Source: Dryocola sp051307055
GTDB taxonomy: Bacteria; Pseudomonadota; Gammaproteobacteria; Enterobacterales; Enterobacteriaceae
Reading direction: 5' to 3'
Length of the DNA: 64,000 bases
NCBI RefSeq assembly: GCF_051307055.1
Contig: NZ_CP149994.1
Location: 2,356,001-2,420,000 of the forward strand
Shown: positions 9,054-18,709 of the stretch, piece after piece
How the letters are laid out: the number at the start of each line of letters is the position of its first letter
How positions within the stretch are numbered: position 1 is the stretch's first letter
Position numbers and translations under genes: made by a program
Notes under the pieces: generated by a model
What the model was told of the DNA's origin: nothing
Databases searched by the model: none
Seen by the model: the letters and a program-made list of their open reading frames with translations, nothing else

Positions 9054-11627
9054 CGCCCGCAGCTCAGGAATGCAGGAGCCGCAGTTTGTTCCGCACTGCA
9101 GTTTCTCCCCCAGCATCGTTACGGACCGGCACCCCGTAGCGATTGCCGCAAGGATTGTTTTTTCGCCCACGCCAAAGCAGCTGCATAGCGTTTTCCCCGC
9201 ATCGGTTACCGCGCCGGGCGCTTTCCCCGCCAGTAAAAGATGCCGTTCAGCGGCCGTCGGCGGGCCCTCTGCAAACGCCGCCAGCACGGCGCTATTGTTA
9301 ATCTCCGGCCAGCTTTTCCCGGCGTAAAAAGCCAGCTGCAGCTCTCCTTCCCGCCATGCCAGCAGATGATAAAACTGCCCGTCTCCACAGGCGGTTTGTA
9401 ACTGCCAGCCGCGCCCTGCGGCCAGCGTTTCAAGCCAGGCATCAGGCGCACAGTCTGCGGCGCACAAAAAATGTTGTACGCCAGGGGATGCCTGCCGCCA
9501 CCACTGCATATCCCCGGCAAAAGCGATGGTGTCCCGGGCGAAGATCTCTCCCTGCCATGCAGGCTGCCAGCGCTGAAGACGCACCGCCGTTTGCTTGCTT
9601 TCCGGCTGCCCGGAATGCGGGTCGCATACATCTGCGACCAGGCTATTCGTCTGCCCCTTACGGGCAAACCTCTGGCTCCAGTGCATAGGTACAAATACGC
9701 AGCCCGCCTGTTGCTCTGCGCTAACCTGCGCTCGCGCCACCATTCCCCCTCGTCGTGAGGCAATGCGCACCAGCGCAGCATCCTGAATACCGTAGCGCCG
9801 CGCGTCAGAAGGATGGATTTCGAGATACGGCATGTTGCTATGCTGCATTAGCCGCGCCACGCCGCCGGTTCGCGTCATGGTATGCCACTGATCGCGGATG
9901 CGCCCGGTATTGAGAATAAGCGGATAACAGCGATCCGCAACGGCCTGCGGTAACTCAGGCTCAACCGGCACAAGCTGGAATTTGCCGCTTGCTCGCCAGC
10001 TTTTAAACGCCGTTTCTCCCGTGGGCGTGACAGGCCAGCGCACGGGTTCCATCGCGTCATATTGCTCACGGCTCAGGCTTGCCAGCCCGCTGATGTCAAA
10101 CGCCCGCGATCCGTCATTTTCATATCCCGACAGCGCCGCGTGCTCGCAGAAAATCTCCTGCGGATGCTGCCAGCTAAACGCGTCGCCGTAGCCAAGCCGC
10201 TGAGCGATTTGTGAGACGATCCACCAGTCGGCGCGCGCTTCGCCCGGCGCAGGTAAAAATGAACGCTGTCTGGAGATGCGCCGCTCAGAGTTGGTTACCG
10301 TGCCGTTTTTTTCGCCCCACGAGAGAGCGGGGAAACGCACGTTCGCATAGCGCCCGGTATCGGTATGTCGGGCTACGTCGGAGACAATCACCAGCGGGCA
10401 TTTTGCCAGCGCCTGCTCCACACGAGCTGCATCAGGAAGCGATACCACCGGATTGGTGCCCATGATCCACACGGCCTTCACCTCGCCGCGGCCAATCGCC
10501 GCAAACAGCTCCACCGCCATTAATCCCGGCGTTTCGGCTATCCGCTCGCTGCCCCAGAACCGCCCAAGCCTTGCGATATCCGCCGGTGCAAAATTCATAT
10601 GGCAGGCAAGCTGGTTAGCAAGGCCGCCCACTTCCCGCCCGCCCATCGCATTTGGCTGTCCGGTCAGCGAAAAGGGGCCGCATCCGGCGCGCGCCAGTTT
10701 TCCACTCGCCAGATGCACGTTGATAATGGCGTTGCACTTATCGCTGCCGCTCGACGACTGGTTTATACCCATGGTGTAGAGCGTCATGGCGCGGTCGGCT
10801 TCGGCGAACCATTGCCAGAAAGTCTGCACCGCACCGGCTGCAAGCTGGCAAAAATCGGCGCATTTTGTAAGCGGCCACCCGCTTGCTACGGCAAGCGCTT
10901 CAGCCTGCCCGTCGAACCGCTCCGCTGCCAGCGGCTGGCGGAAATGAAGATCGTTCAGCAGCCCGACGAACAGCCCGGCATCGCTGCCCGGCCGTAACGC
11001 AAGGTGCAAATCGGCAATGTCGCAGGTGGCGGTGCGTCTCGGATCGATAACCACCACTTTCATCTGCGGACGCCGCTGTTTTGCCTGCGCCAGGCGCTGA
11101 TAGAGCACAGGATGCGCCCACGCGGCGTTAGATCCCACCAGCACCACCAGGTCCGTCTGCTCAAGATCCTCATAGCTGCACGGCACCGCATCGGCGCCGA
11201 AGGCACGCCTGTACCCCACCACCGCCGACGACATGCACAGGCGCGAATTGGTATCGATATTGGCCGAGCCGATAAATCCCTTCATCAGCTTATTGGCAGC
11301 GTAATAATCTTCGGTCAGCAGCTGTCCGGAAGCGTAGAACGCCACGGCCTGCGGGCCAAACTCATCGATGATTGCCCGCAGCCGCTGAGCGGTATGCGCA
11401 AGCGCTGTATCCCATTCCACGCGTTCGCCGTTAATTTCCGGATAGAGCAAACGTCCTTCCAGATCTAAGGTTTCCCCAAGCGCCGCCCCTTTCACGCACA
11501 AACGCCCGAAGTTCGCAGGATGCTGTTTATCCCCGCTAACCTCATAGCGCCCGGTTTGCGTTTGCCGGACTTCCACGCCGCACCCTACGCCGCAGTAGGG
11601 GCAGGTAGAGCGCACAGGGGCATTCAT
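9030..11627 (-). CDS. nasA: Assimilatory nitrate reductase catalytic subunit NasA
   Basis: A cytoplasmic molybdoenzyme that reduces nitrate to nitrite for nitrogen assimilation. It is 865 residues from the ATG at 11627 (MNAPVRSTCPYCGVGCG). The N-terminal CxxCxxxC...C motif binds [4Fe-4S], the body is the molybdopterin oxidoreductase fold with a dinucleotide-binding domain near 590-700, and the C-terminus is a BFD-like [2Fe-2S] domain (CSCFGVGEKTI ... CGTNCGSCIPEL). The last domain is typical of Klebsiella NasA rather than NapA or NarG. A start 14 codons upstream was rejected because the chosen ATG overlaps the nasB stop as ATGA, a sign of translational coupling. It is the last gene of the operon; no clear terminator follows. 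Confidence 0.93.
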   Translation of the reverse strand: MNAPVRSTCPYCGVGCGVEVRQTQTGRYEVSGDKQHPANFGRLCVKGAALGETLDLEGRLLYPEINGERVEWDTALAHTAQRLRAIIDEFGPQAVAFYASGQLLTEDYYAANKLMKGFIGSANIDTNSRLCMSSAVVGYRRAFGADAVPCSYEDLEQTDLVVLVGSNAAWAHPVLYQRLAQAKQRRPQMKVVVIDPRRTATCDIADLHLALRPGSDAGLFVGLLNDLHFRQPLAAERFDGQAEALAVASGWPLTKCADFCQLAAGAVQTFWQWFAEADRAMTLYTMGINQSSSGSDKCNAIINVHLASGKLARAGCGPFSLTGQPNAMGGREVGGLANQLACHMNFAPADIARLGRFWGSERIAETPGLMAVELFAAIGRGEVKAVWIMGTNPVVSLPDAARVEQALAKCPLVIVSDVARHTDTGRYANVRFPALSWGEKNGTVTNSERRISRQRSFLPAPGEARADWWIVSQIAQRLGYGDAFSWQHPQEIFCEHAALSGYENDGSRAFDISGLASLSREQYDAMEPVRWPVTPTGETAFKSWRASGKFQLVPVEPELPQAVADRCYPLILNTGRIRDQWHTMTRTGGVARLMQHSNMPYLEIHPSDARRYGIQDAALVRIASRRGGMVARAQVSAEQQAGCVFVPMHWSQRFARKGQTNSLVADVCDPHSGQPESKQTAVRLQRWQPAWQGEIFARDTIAFAGDMQWWRQASPGVQHFLCAADCAPDAWLETLAAGRGWQLQTACGDGQFYHLLAWREGELQLAFYAGKSWPEINNSAVLAAFAEGPPTAAERHLLLAGKAPGAVTDAGKTLCSCFGVGEKTILAAIATGCRSVTMLGEKLQCGTNCGSCIPELRALLTKTAN

Positions 11628-14600
11628 GATGCCTCCGCACGCAGAATAAGCGCCTGGCTTCCCACCCACACGGTGCCCTGCTCTACTTTTACCGGCCAGG
11701 CGCGAACGGCCAGCTCCCCGCCCTGGGTGCGCCCGTCGCGCAGACGAATGCGATGTTTATAGAGCGGAGAAATGACGACCGGCTCACCGGATACGTCGCC
11801 TACGATGCCGCGGGAAAGTACGTTGGCGCTGCTGCCCGGCTCAAGGTTATCCAGCGCGTAAATAGCGTCGCCGAAGCGGAACAATGCGATTTGCTGCTCG
11901 CCTAAACGCGCGCCGATCCCCGCCTGCGCCGGGATAGCACTGATATCGCATACCGCCTGCCAGGGTTTTGCCGGCGTCTGCGCCGGCTGATGCACAACGT
12001 CGTTAACGGGCTGGAGCTGTCCGCGTAAGGTCTGACGCTGTACGGCTTCGTCCGGCTGGTCGCTGTTCACATAAGAGCGGAACAGCGCCAGGCGGTCCGG
12101 GCTGTTGAGCGTGGTTTGCCATTCGCACTGGTAAGTCGCCACCACGCCCGCCATCTCTTTTTCCAGCTCGTCCCCAAGACCCAGGCTGTCGTTAAGCACC
12201 ACTTCGCGCAGGTAGTCAATGCCGCCTTCCAGATTATCCATCCAGGTGCTGGTCCGCTGCAGGCGGTCGGCGGTGCGGATATAGAACATCAGAAAGCGGT
12301 CGACGGTGCGGATCAGCGTTTCACGATCAAGATCGCTGGCGAACAGGTCCGCATGGCGCGGTTTCATGCCGCCGTTGCCGCAGACGTACAGGTTCCAGCC
12401 TTTGTCGGTGGCAATCACCCCAACGTCTTTGCTCTGGGCTTCCGCGCATTCGCGGGTGCAGCCGGAAACCGCCATTTTGATTTTATGCGGCGAACGCAGG
12501 CCCTTGTAGCGATTCTCCAGCTCGATGGCGAGGCCGGTCGAATCCTGCACGCCATAGCGGCACCATGTCGAACCCACGCAGGATTTCACCGTGCGCAGCG
12601 ATTTCCCGTAGGCGTGACCGGTTTCAAAACCGGCCGCCACCAGCTCTTCCCAGATGACAGGAAGCTGTTCCAGCCGGGCGCCGAAGAGATCGATACGCTG
12701 TCCGCCGGTGATTTTGCTGTACAGCTGGTAACGTTTCGCCACCTGGCCGATGGCAATCAGCCCGTCCGGCGTGATTTCTCCGGCGGCGACACGCGGCACA
12801 ACCGAGTAAGTGCCATCCTTCTGGATGTTGGCGAAGTAGCGGTCGTTGGTGTCCTGCAGCGGCAGATGCGCGGGCTTGAGCAAATACTCGTTCCAGCACG
12901 AGGCCAGCACCGAAGCCGCCAGCGGCTTACAGATTTCGCAGCCGTGCCCGCGGCCGTAACGGTTGATAAGCTGCTCAAACGTGCGGAGGTGATTGACGCG
13001 CACCAGGTGATAGATCTCCTGCCGCGAGTACGGGAAATGTTCGCAGATATCCTTTTTCACCTCCACGCCCTGCTCCTGCAGCTGGTATTCCATGACCTGT
13101 TTGACGAGCGCAGAACAGCCGCCGCAGCCGGTCGCCGCTTTGGTGCAGGCTTTAATCGCCCCCATGTCGCCCGCGCCGCCGCTTACCGCCGCGCAAATAT
13201 CGGCTTTGAATACGTTATGGCAGGAGCAAATCTGCGCGCTGTCCGGCAGCGCCGCCACGCCCAGCCCTTTCGGCGCGCCGCCTGCGGAAGCGGGCAAAAT
13301 CAGGTTTTCCGGCTGCGCTGGCAACGCCATGCCGTTAAGCATCATTTGCAGAAGCTGGGCATATTCGCTGCTGTCGCCCACCAGCACGCCGCCGAGCAGC
13401 GTTTTGTTATCCGCCGAGACGACAATCTTTTTATAGATTTGCTGCGGCCCGTTGCTCCATTGATAGCTCTGGCTACCGGGCGTGCGGCCATGGGCGTCGC
13501 CGAAGGAGGCCACTTCGACGCCAAGCAGCTTAAGTCTGGTGCTCATGTCCGCGCCGCGGAACGCTGATTCCTGCCCGGCAAGGGTTGCCGCCGCCACGCG
13601 CGCCATCTGATAGCCGGGCGCCACCAGGCCAAAAATTTCCCCTTCCCACAGAGCGCATTCGCCGATGGCGAAAATTGCGCTATCGCTGGTCTGGCAGCCG
13701 TCGTTAATAACAATGCCGCCGCGTTCGCCAAGAGCGAGATCGCTGGCGCGCGCCAGCGCGTCCTGCGGGCGGATCCCGGCGGAGAAGACGATTAAGTCAG
13801 CCTGCAGCGCTTCCCCGTCGGCAAAATTAAGCTGTAACCCTTCCGCTTCGGTGATGGCGGTTGTGGCTTTGCTGGTATGCACCTGCACGCCGATCGCAGA
13901 GATTTTCTCGCGCAGCATGGCCGCCCCGGCGTTATCCAGCTGCACCGCCATCAGATTTGGCGCGAACTCAACCACGTGCGTTTCCAGGCCAAGCTGTTTT
14001 AGCGCGTTCGCCGCCTCCAGGCCCAGCAGCCCGCCGCCGATCACCACTCCGCGTTTGCTGTCGCGCGCGCGTTCCGCGATGGCGTCCAGATCGTCCAGCG
14101 TGCGGTAGACAAAGCAGCCCGGCAGGTCGTTACCCGGCACCGGAGGCACGAACGGGAACGAGCCGGTAGCGAGCACCAGTTTATCCCAGTACGTTTCGTG
14201 CCCGTCGCTGTCGCGCACCAGACGCTGCTGCCTGTCTATTTCAACAATTCTGCTGTTACAGCGCAGTTCGATGCCGTGCTCGTTAAAGAAATCGCCCTGC
14301 ACCATGGAGAGCGACTCCGCGCTGCGTCCGGCGAAATATTCCGAGAGATGAACGCGATCGTATGCCGGATGCCGCTCTTCGCCGAAGACCACAATATGGA
14401 AGCTTTTGTGCAGCTGCAGCGCCACGCACTGCTCCAGAAAGTGGTGCCCGACCATGCCGTGCCCAATCACTACCAGCGTTGATTTTGTCATGTCGTCATT
14501 TCCGGCAGCCAGCGGCTGCTCCTCAGAGTGGAATTCATCAAACAGCACGGCGGGCGTGACGGGCGCCGCGCTGAGTAAGGTGTTGGTTAAAGCGTTTGCC

Positions 14601-15691
14601 GATCGGATATCGCCCATCAGCAGGGCGCCCACCAGCCGATTGCCGCGTAAATGCAGGCAGCGGTAATGCCGGGAAAGCGGGTCAAAGGAGGTAAGAACAC
14701 GTGTTTCAGGTTGTTCGCTGAGATCGCCTGCGGAAAAAAGAGGAATACCGCTGACCTTGAGGCGCGTGCCTCGCTCCTGATAACGAAAATCGGTTGTTGC
14801 GGCCCCGGCCAGGCGGGCGGCTAAAACATCAGCCTGTTGCAGGCAAGGCGCGACCAGCCCCCAGGTTTGCCCGTCGATTTCACAGCATTCACCCAAAGCG
14901 CTAACGTGCGGCAATGAGCTGCGCAACTGTGCGTCCACGGTAATACCGCGCGAACATGGAACGCCCGCCTGCTGCGCCAGTGCGATATTTGGCTTCACGC
15001 CGGTGGCGATAATCACGCGTCCTGCGGGCAGCACGTTGCCGTTGCTCAGCGCGACGCTGTCCCCATCAATGCGATCTATGCTGCAATTTAGCCGGCAGGC
15101 GATGCCGCGCCCGGTCAGAGATTGCTCAAGGAGCGCGCCCGCCCGCTGGTTAAGCTGGATATCCATCAGCCAGGCCTTGCGATGAACAAGCGTGACGCGC
15201 ACGCCGCGTGCATGCAGCGCTGCCGCCGCTTCCACGCCAAGCAAACCGCCGCCGAGCACCACGGCATCGCCTTTGCCGCTGAGGATCGCCTCCACATCTT
15301 CCAGCGTGCGAAAACCGTGTACGTGAGAAAGGTGATGCCCGTCAATGGGCGGAATAAATGGCAGCGACCCGGTTGCGAACACCAGCTCGTCATACGCCAT
15401 CGAGCGTTTAGCCGTGCGCAAAATTTTGCGCGAGCAGTCGACCTCCAGCACCGCTTCGCCCGTCCTCAACTCAACGCCGTGGGAAACATACCAGGCGGCG
15501 TCATGCAGCTGCGTGGCGTCAGCCGGTTTTTCCCCCGCCAGCACCGGCGAGAGCAGAATACGGTTGTAGCTGAGCGTCGGCTCTTCGCCGAAAACGGTGA
15601 TGGCAAAGCGACCAGCGGCACGCGCCAGCAGCTGCTCGACCAGGCGTATTGCCGCCATGCCGTTGCCGATAACGATCAGACGTCGCTGCAT
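11624..15691 (-). CDS. nasB: NasC-NasB fusion: FAD/NAD(P)H oxidoreductase joined to assimilatory nitrite reductase
   Basis: One open frame of 1355 residues spans what Klebsiella encodes as two genes. Residues 1-400 (MQRRLIVIGNGMAAIRL) are a rubredoxin-reductase-like FAD/NAD(P)H protein matching NasC. Residues 401-1355 (MTKSTLVVIGHGMVG) are NasB: a second FAD/NAD(P)H module, a BFD-like [2Fe-2S] domain (ICSCHNVFK, CGGCS, about 819-870), the siroheme/[4Fe-4S] core (CVGSTWCRYG and SGCTRECAEA, about 1037-1080) and a C-terminal NirD-like Rieske-fold domain (about 1240-1355) without the usual Cys/His ligands. NasB reduces nitrite to ammonium. The start at 15691 has GAGGAG upstream; a 47-codon extension would run into nasD. 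No stop separates the halves; the junction is at 14491. Whether the product is one polypeptide or also starts internally is unknown. Confidence 0.88.
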   Translation of the reverse strand: MQRRLIVIGNGMAAIRLVEQLLARAAGRFAITVFGEEPTLSYNRILLSPVLAGEKPADATQLHDAAWYVSHGVELRTGEAVLEVDCSRKILRTAKRSMAYDELVFATGSLPFIPPIDGHHLSHVHGFRTLEDVEAILSGKGDAVVLGGGLLGVEAAAALHARGVRVTLVHRKAWLMDIQLNQRAGALLEQSLTGRGIACRLNCSIDRIDGDSVALSNGNVLPAGRVIIATGVKPNIALAQQAGVPCSRGITVDAQLRSSLPHVSALGECCEIDGQTWGLVAPCLQQADVLAARLAGAATTDFRYQERGTRLKVSGIPLFSAGDLSEQPETRVLTSFDPLSRHYRCLHLRGNRLVGALLMGDIRSANALTNTLLSAAPVTPAVLFDEFHSEEQPLAAGNDDMTKSTLVVIGHGMVGHHFLEQCVALQLHKSFHIVVFGEERHPAYDRVHLSEYFAGRSAESLSMVQGDFFNEHGIELRCNSRIVEIDRQQRLVRDSDGHETYWDKLVLATGSFPFVPPVPGNDLPGCFVYRTLDDLDAIAERARDSKRGVVIGGGLLGLEAANALKQLGLETHVVEFAPNLMAVQLDNAGAAMLREKISAIGVQVHTSKATTAITEAEGLQLNFADGEALQADLIVFSAGIRPQDALARASDLALGERGGIVINDGCQTSDSAIFAIGECALWEGEIFGLVAPGYQMARVAAATLAGQESAFRGADMSTRLKLLGVEVASFGDAHGRTPGSQSYQWSNGPQQIYKKIVVSADNKTLLGGVLVGDSSEYAQLLQMMLNGMALPAQPENLILPASAGGAPKGLGVAALPDSAQICSCHNVFKADICAAVSGGAGDMGAIKACTKAATGCGGCSALVKQVMEYQLQEQGVEVKKDICEHFPYSRQEIYHLVRVNHLRTFEQLINRYGRGHGCEICKPLAASVLASCWNEYLLKPAHLPLQDTNDRYFANIQKDGTYSVVPRVAAGEITPDGLIAIGQVAKRYQLYSKITGGQRIDLFGARLEQLPVIWEELVAAGFETGHAYGKSLRTVKSCVGSTWCRYGVQDSTGLAIELENRYKGLRSPHKIKMAVSGCTRECAEAQSKDVGVIATDKGWNLYVCGNGGMKPRHADLFASDLDRETLIRTVDRFLMFYIRTADRLQRTSTWMDNLEGGIDYLREVVLNDSLGLGDELEKEMAGVVATYQCEWQTTLNSPDRLALFRSYVNSDQPDEAVQRQTLRGQLQPVNDVVHQPAQTPAKPWQAVCDISAIPAQAGIGARLGEQQIALFRFGDAIYALDNLEPGSSANVLSRGIVGDVSGEPVVISPLYKHRIRLRDGRTQGGELAVRAWPVKVEQGTVWVGSQALILRAEAS

Positions 15692-15701
15692 GGTCGGCTC
15701 C

Positions 15702-16490
15702 TCAGGCGGCCCGGGGCTGCTTTTCGTACAGGAAGCGCAGCACCTGCTGGCGCAGATGGTGGTAGCGGCCGTCTTCGGCAAGCTCGATGCGGTTACGCGG
15801 GCGCGGCAGATCGACATGCAGCGTTTCGCCAACCGTCGCCGCCGGGCCGTTGGTCATCATCAGCACGCGGTCGGAAAGCAGTACCGCCTCTTCCACATCG
15901 TGGGTGATAAGCACGATGGTGGTCTGCAGCTCCTGCTGGATATGCATCACCGCGTCCTGCAAATGGGCGCGGGTCAGCGCATCCAGCGCGCCGAACGGCT
16001 CATCCATCAGCAGCACTTTCGGCTTCATCGCCAGCGCGCGGGCGATGCCTGTGCGCTGCTTCATGCCGCCTGAGATTTCGCCGGGTCGTTTATCAATCGC
16101 GTGCCCCATCTGCACGCGCTCCAGATTGTGGATGATCCACTCCCGGCGCTCGGCGCGGTTCATGGTGCGGCGAAAGACCTGATCCACCGCCAGCGCCACG
16201 TTTTCAAAACAGGTCATCCACGGCAGCAATGAGTGGTTCTGGAACACGACCGCGCGTTCCGGACCTGGCCCCGCAATCTCCCGGTTATCGCACAGCAGCC
16301 CGCCTTCTGAGGGCAGCGTGATGCCCGCAATCAGGTTGAGCAGCGTTGATTTGCCGCAGCCGGAGTGGCCAATCAGGCTGATGGTTTCCCCCTGCGCAAT
16401 ATCAAAGCTGACGTTGCTGAGCGCTAAAAACTCGCCGCTGGCGGTGGCAAAACGCTGGCTGACGTTCTGAACCTGGATAATTTTTTTCAT
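15702..16490 (-). CDS. nasD: Nitrate/nitrite ABC transporter ATP-binding protein NasD
   Basis: The cytoplasmic ATPase of the NasFED importer. The 262-residue protein contains Walker A GHSGCGKST, the Q-loop in VVFQNHSLLPW, signature SGGMKQR, Walker B VLLMDEPFGALD and the switch histidine in LITHDVEEA. It is 10 bases upstream of nasC-nasB and 10 bases downstream of nasE, so it is in the middle of the nas operon. The similarity is to the NrtD/TauB/SsuB group; assignment to nitrate rests on the operon. Confidence 0.92.
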   Translation of the reverse strand: MKKIIQVQNVSQRFATASGEFLALSNVSFDIAQGETISLIGHSGCGKSTLLNLIAGITLPSEGGLLCDNREIAGPGPERAVVFQNHSLLPWMTCFENVALAVDQVFRRTMNRAERREWIIHNLERVQMGHAIDKRPGEISGGMKQRTGIARALAMKPKVLLMDEPFGALDALTRAHLQDAVMHIQQELQTTIVLITHDVEEAVLLSDRVLMMTNGPAATVGETLHVDLPRPRNRIELAEDGRYHHLRQQVLRFLYEKQPRAA

Positions 16491-16500
16491 GATTTTCCCC

Positions 16501-17385
16501 TTATTTTTCCTGCCAGCTAAAACGACGCGCCAGCAGCATCAAGCCCTGTTCGAGCAGCAGCCCGACGACGCCGATGATCACAATCGCAATCAGGATGTTT
16601 TCGACGTTGAGGTTGTTCCACTCGTTCCAGATCCAAAAGCCGATGCCGAGGCCGCCGGTGAGCATTTCCGCCGCGACGATGACCAGCCAGGCGATACCGA
16701 TCGACAGGCGCACGCCGGTGAGCACCGCCGGCAGCACGGCCGGGAACAGAATGCGGCGCATCACCGTCCATTCGGAGAGTTTCAGCACGCGCGCCACGTT
16801 GAGATAATCCTCCGGGATGCGCCTCACCCCTTCGGCGGTGTTGATGACCATCGGCCAGATGGAGCAGATAAAGATCGTCCAGCCCGAAGCCGGCTCCGCC
16901 TTCTGGAACAGCAGCAGGCCAATCGGCAGCCAGGCCAGCGGGCTGACCGGACGCAAAAGCGCGACAAGCGGGTTAAACATTCTGGCGAGGAAGGTGAAGC
17001 GGCCGATTAAAAAGCCCGCCGGGATGCCGACGATGGCCGCCAGGCCAAACCCCACGGCAACGCGCTGCAGTGAAGCGAGGACGTTCCAGCCGATCCCCTG
17101 GTCGTTCGGCCCGGCGTTGTAGAACGGATCCGCAAACAGGGTAATGGCGGCCTCCAGCGTGCTAAGCGGCGTTGGAAAACCTTTGCTGTTTAGCGCGGCG
17201 ATTTGCCAGGCCACAATCAGCAACCCCATGCCGAGCACGGCGGGTACGAGACGCTGGAAAATGCTCAGGCTTAGCCGCCGCCATTGCGGTCTGCGGCGAC
17301 GTACCCTGACCGGCGGTAATGCAATCACTTTCCCGACCGGGGCGCTCAGCTCAGCGGCTGAGGTTTTCTGGGCCTGTAGATTCAT
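16501..17385 (-). CDS. nasE: Nitrate/nitrite ABC transporter permease NasE
   Basis: The inner-membrane channel of the NasFED importer. It is 294 residues with a basic cytoplasmic N-terminus of about 45 residues (VRVRRRRPQWRRL), then six predicted membrane segments. The permease EAA-type loop reads AEGVRRIPEDYLNVARVLKLS. GGGGGAATC sits just before the ATG. The gene lies 9 bases from nasF and 10 from nasD. The family is NrtB/TauC/SsuC; the substrate is inferred from context. Confidence 0.92.
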   Translation of the reverse strand: MNLQAQKTSAAELSAPVGKVIALPPVRVRRRRPQWRRLSLSIFQRLVPAVLGMGLLIVAWQIAALNSKGFPTPLSTLEAAITLFADPFYNAGPNDQGIGWNVLASLQRVAVGFGLAAIVGIPAGFLIGRFTFLARMFNPLVALLRPVSPLAWLPIGLLLFQKAEPASGWTIFICSIWPMVINTAEGVRRIPEDYLNVARVLKLSEWTVMRRILFPAVLPAVLTGVRLSIGIAWLVIVAAEMLTGGLGIGFWIWNEWNNLNVENILIAIVIIGVVGLLLEQGLMLLARRFSWQEK

Positions 17386-17394
17386 GATTCCCCC

Positions 17395-18645
17395 TTAACG
17401 TTTAATGGCGAAACTGGCGGCGTAGGCGGCAGGATCGCTGCCGTTCCAGGTGCTGCCGTCCATTAGCCTGCTGCTGCGCAGGTGGCTGGCAGGCACGGCA
17501 ACGTTGCCCACGGCGGCGGCGGCCTGCCGGTAGACATCAATACGGTTAATGCGCTGAGCAATAGCGAGATAGTCCGGGTCGTGGTCCAGCAATCCCCAGC
17601 GGCGGTGCTGCGTCAGGAACCACATGCCGTCGGAAAGCCACGGGAAGGTGACTTCGCCGTCGCGGAAAAACTGCATGCCGTGGCCGTCCTGCCATTTTTT
17701 GCCGAGGCCGTTGTCGTACTGTCCGAGCATGCGCCCGGTGAGGTAATCGGCCTTAGTATTGAGGTATGCCCGTCCGGCCAGCACGCTGGCGGTTTCACGA
17801 CGGTTGTCGTCGTTCGCATCAATCCAGCGCGAGGCTTCAAGCACGGCCGCCACCAGCGCGCGGGCGGTATTCGGGTTTTGCTCAACCCAGGCGCTGCGCG
17901 TGCCGAGGATTTTTTCAGGATGATCCGGCCAGATGGACTGCGAAGTTGCCGCCGTATAGCCGATGCCGTCGTGAATGGCGCGCTGGTTCCACGGCTCGCC
18001 CACGCAAAAGCCAACCATGTTGCCGATGCGCATGTTCATCACCATCTGCGGCGGCGGCACGACGACGGTGCGCACATCGTTGAACGGGTGAATACCCGCG
18101 TTCGCCAGCCAGTAGTAAAGCCACATCGCGTGGGTGCCGGTCGGGAAGGTATGGGCGAAGGTAAAGGTTCCCGGCGCGTTGCCGGCGATAAGATTTTTCA
18201 GGCCTGCGGCATCGGCCACGCCCTGTTTCCCCAGATCCATCGAGAGTGAAATCGCCTGACCGTTGTTGTTGAGCGTCATCAGGTTAGCCATGGACTGCTG
18301 TTTGCCCGCGATGCCCATCTCCAGCCCGTAAACCAGGCCATATAAAACGTGGGCCGCGTCCAGCTCGCCGGAAACCATTTTGTCGCGCACCGCCGCCCAG
18401 CTTGCTTCTTTGCTCGGCACAATCGTGATGCCATATTTCCTGTCAAAGCCTTTGACCGACGCCATGACGATGGAGGCGCAGTCGGTCAGCGGAATAAAGC
18501 CGACTTTCACCCGTGCCTGTTCCGGCCCGTCGCTTCCCGCGGCCCAGGCGGCATTCATCACCCCCGGCAGTAAATATGCGCCGCCCAGCGCGGCTCCCGC
18601 CTGTAGCAACCGGCGGCGCGAGATAGCTATGGTTTTCTCACTCAT
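17395..18645 (-). CDS. nasF: Nitrate/nitrite-binding periplasmic protein NasF
   Basis: The periplasmic solute-binding component of the importer and the first structural gene of the operon. It is 416 residues from the ATG at 18645 (MSEKTIAISRRRLLQAG), preceded by the strong ribosome binding site AGGAGG. The N-terminus carries a twin-arginine signal (SRRRLLQAGAALGGAYLLPG), so it is probably exported folded by Tat, as for NrtA-type proteins. A longer frame upstream would overlap the leader terminator and was rejected. Expression should depend on NtrC/sigma54 and on NasR antitermination at the leader. Confidence 0.93.
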   Translation of the reverse strand: MSEKTIAISRRRLLQAGAALGGAYLLPGVMNAAWAAGSDGPEQARVKVGFIPLTDCASIVMASVKGFDRKYGITIVPSKEASWAAVRDKMVSGELDAAHVLYGLVYGLEMGIAGKQQSMANLMTLNNNGQAISLSMDLGKQGVADAAGLKNLIAGNAPGTFTFAHTFPTGTHAMWLYYWLANAGIHPFNDVRTVVVPPPQMVMNMRIGNMVGFCVGEPWNQRAIHDGIGYTAATSQSIWPDHPEKILGTRSAWVEQNPNTARALVAAVLEASRWIDANDDNRRETASVLAGRAYLNTKADYLTGRMLGQYDNGLGKKWQDGHGMQFFRDGEVTFPWLSDGMWFLTQHRRWGLLDHDPDYLAIAQRINRIDVYRQAAAAVGNVAVPASHLRSSRLMDGSTWNGSDPAAYAASFAIKR

Positions 18646-18666
18646 CGGCTTCCTCCTGAAAAAGGT

Positions 18667-18709
18667 AAAAAAAAAGCGCCCGTCAATGTGGGTAAGCACA
18701 TTGAAGGAC
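18667..18709 (-). terminator. Leader terminator of nasF (regulated by NasR)
   Basis: On the minus strand GTCC and GGGC flank a 7-bp stem CAATGTG/CACATTG with loop CTTACC, then GC and nine T residues follow. The 5' GTCC is also the 3' strand of the hexaloop hairpin P2, so the two structures exclude each other. That is the arrangement expected for antitermination by an ANTAR protein. Confidence 0.88.

Noticed and set aside
12116..13567. 483-codon plus-strand frame opposite nasC-nasB
   Set aside because: It is antisense to strongly conserved, motif-rich nitrite reductase; its His/Arg/Ala-rich composition is typical of a shadow frame in GC-rich DNA.
15692..15832. N-terminal 47-codon extension of the NasC-NasB frame
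   Set aside because: It would overlap the end of nasD out of frame and lacks homology; the ATG at 15691 has GAGGAG upstream.
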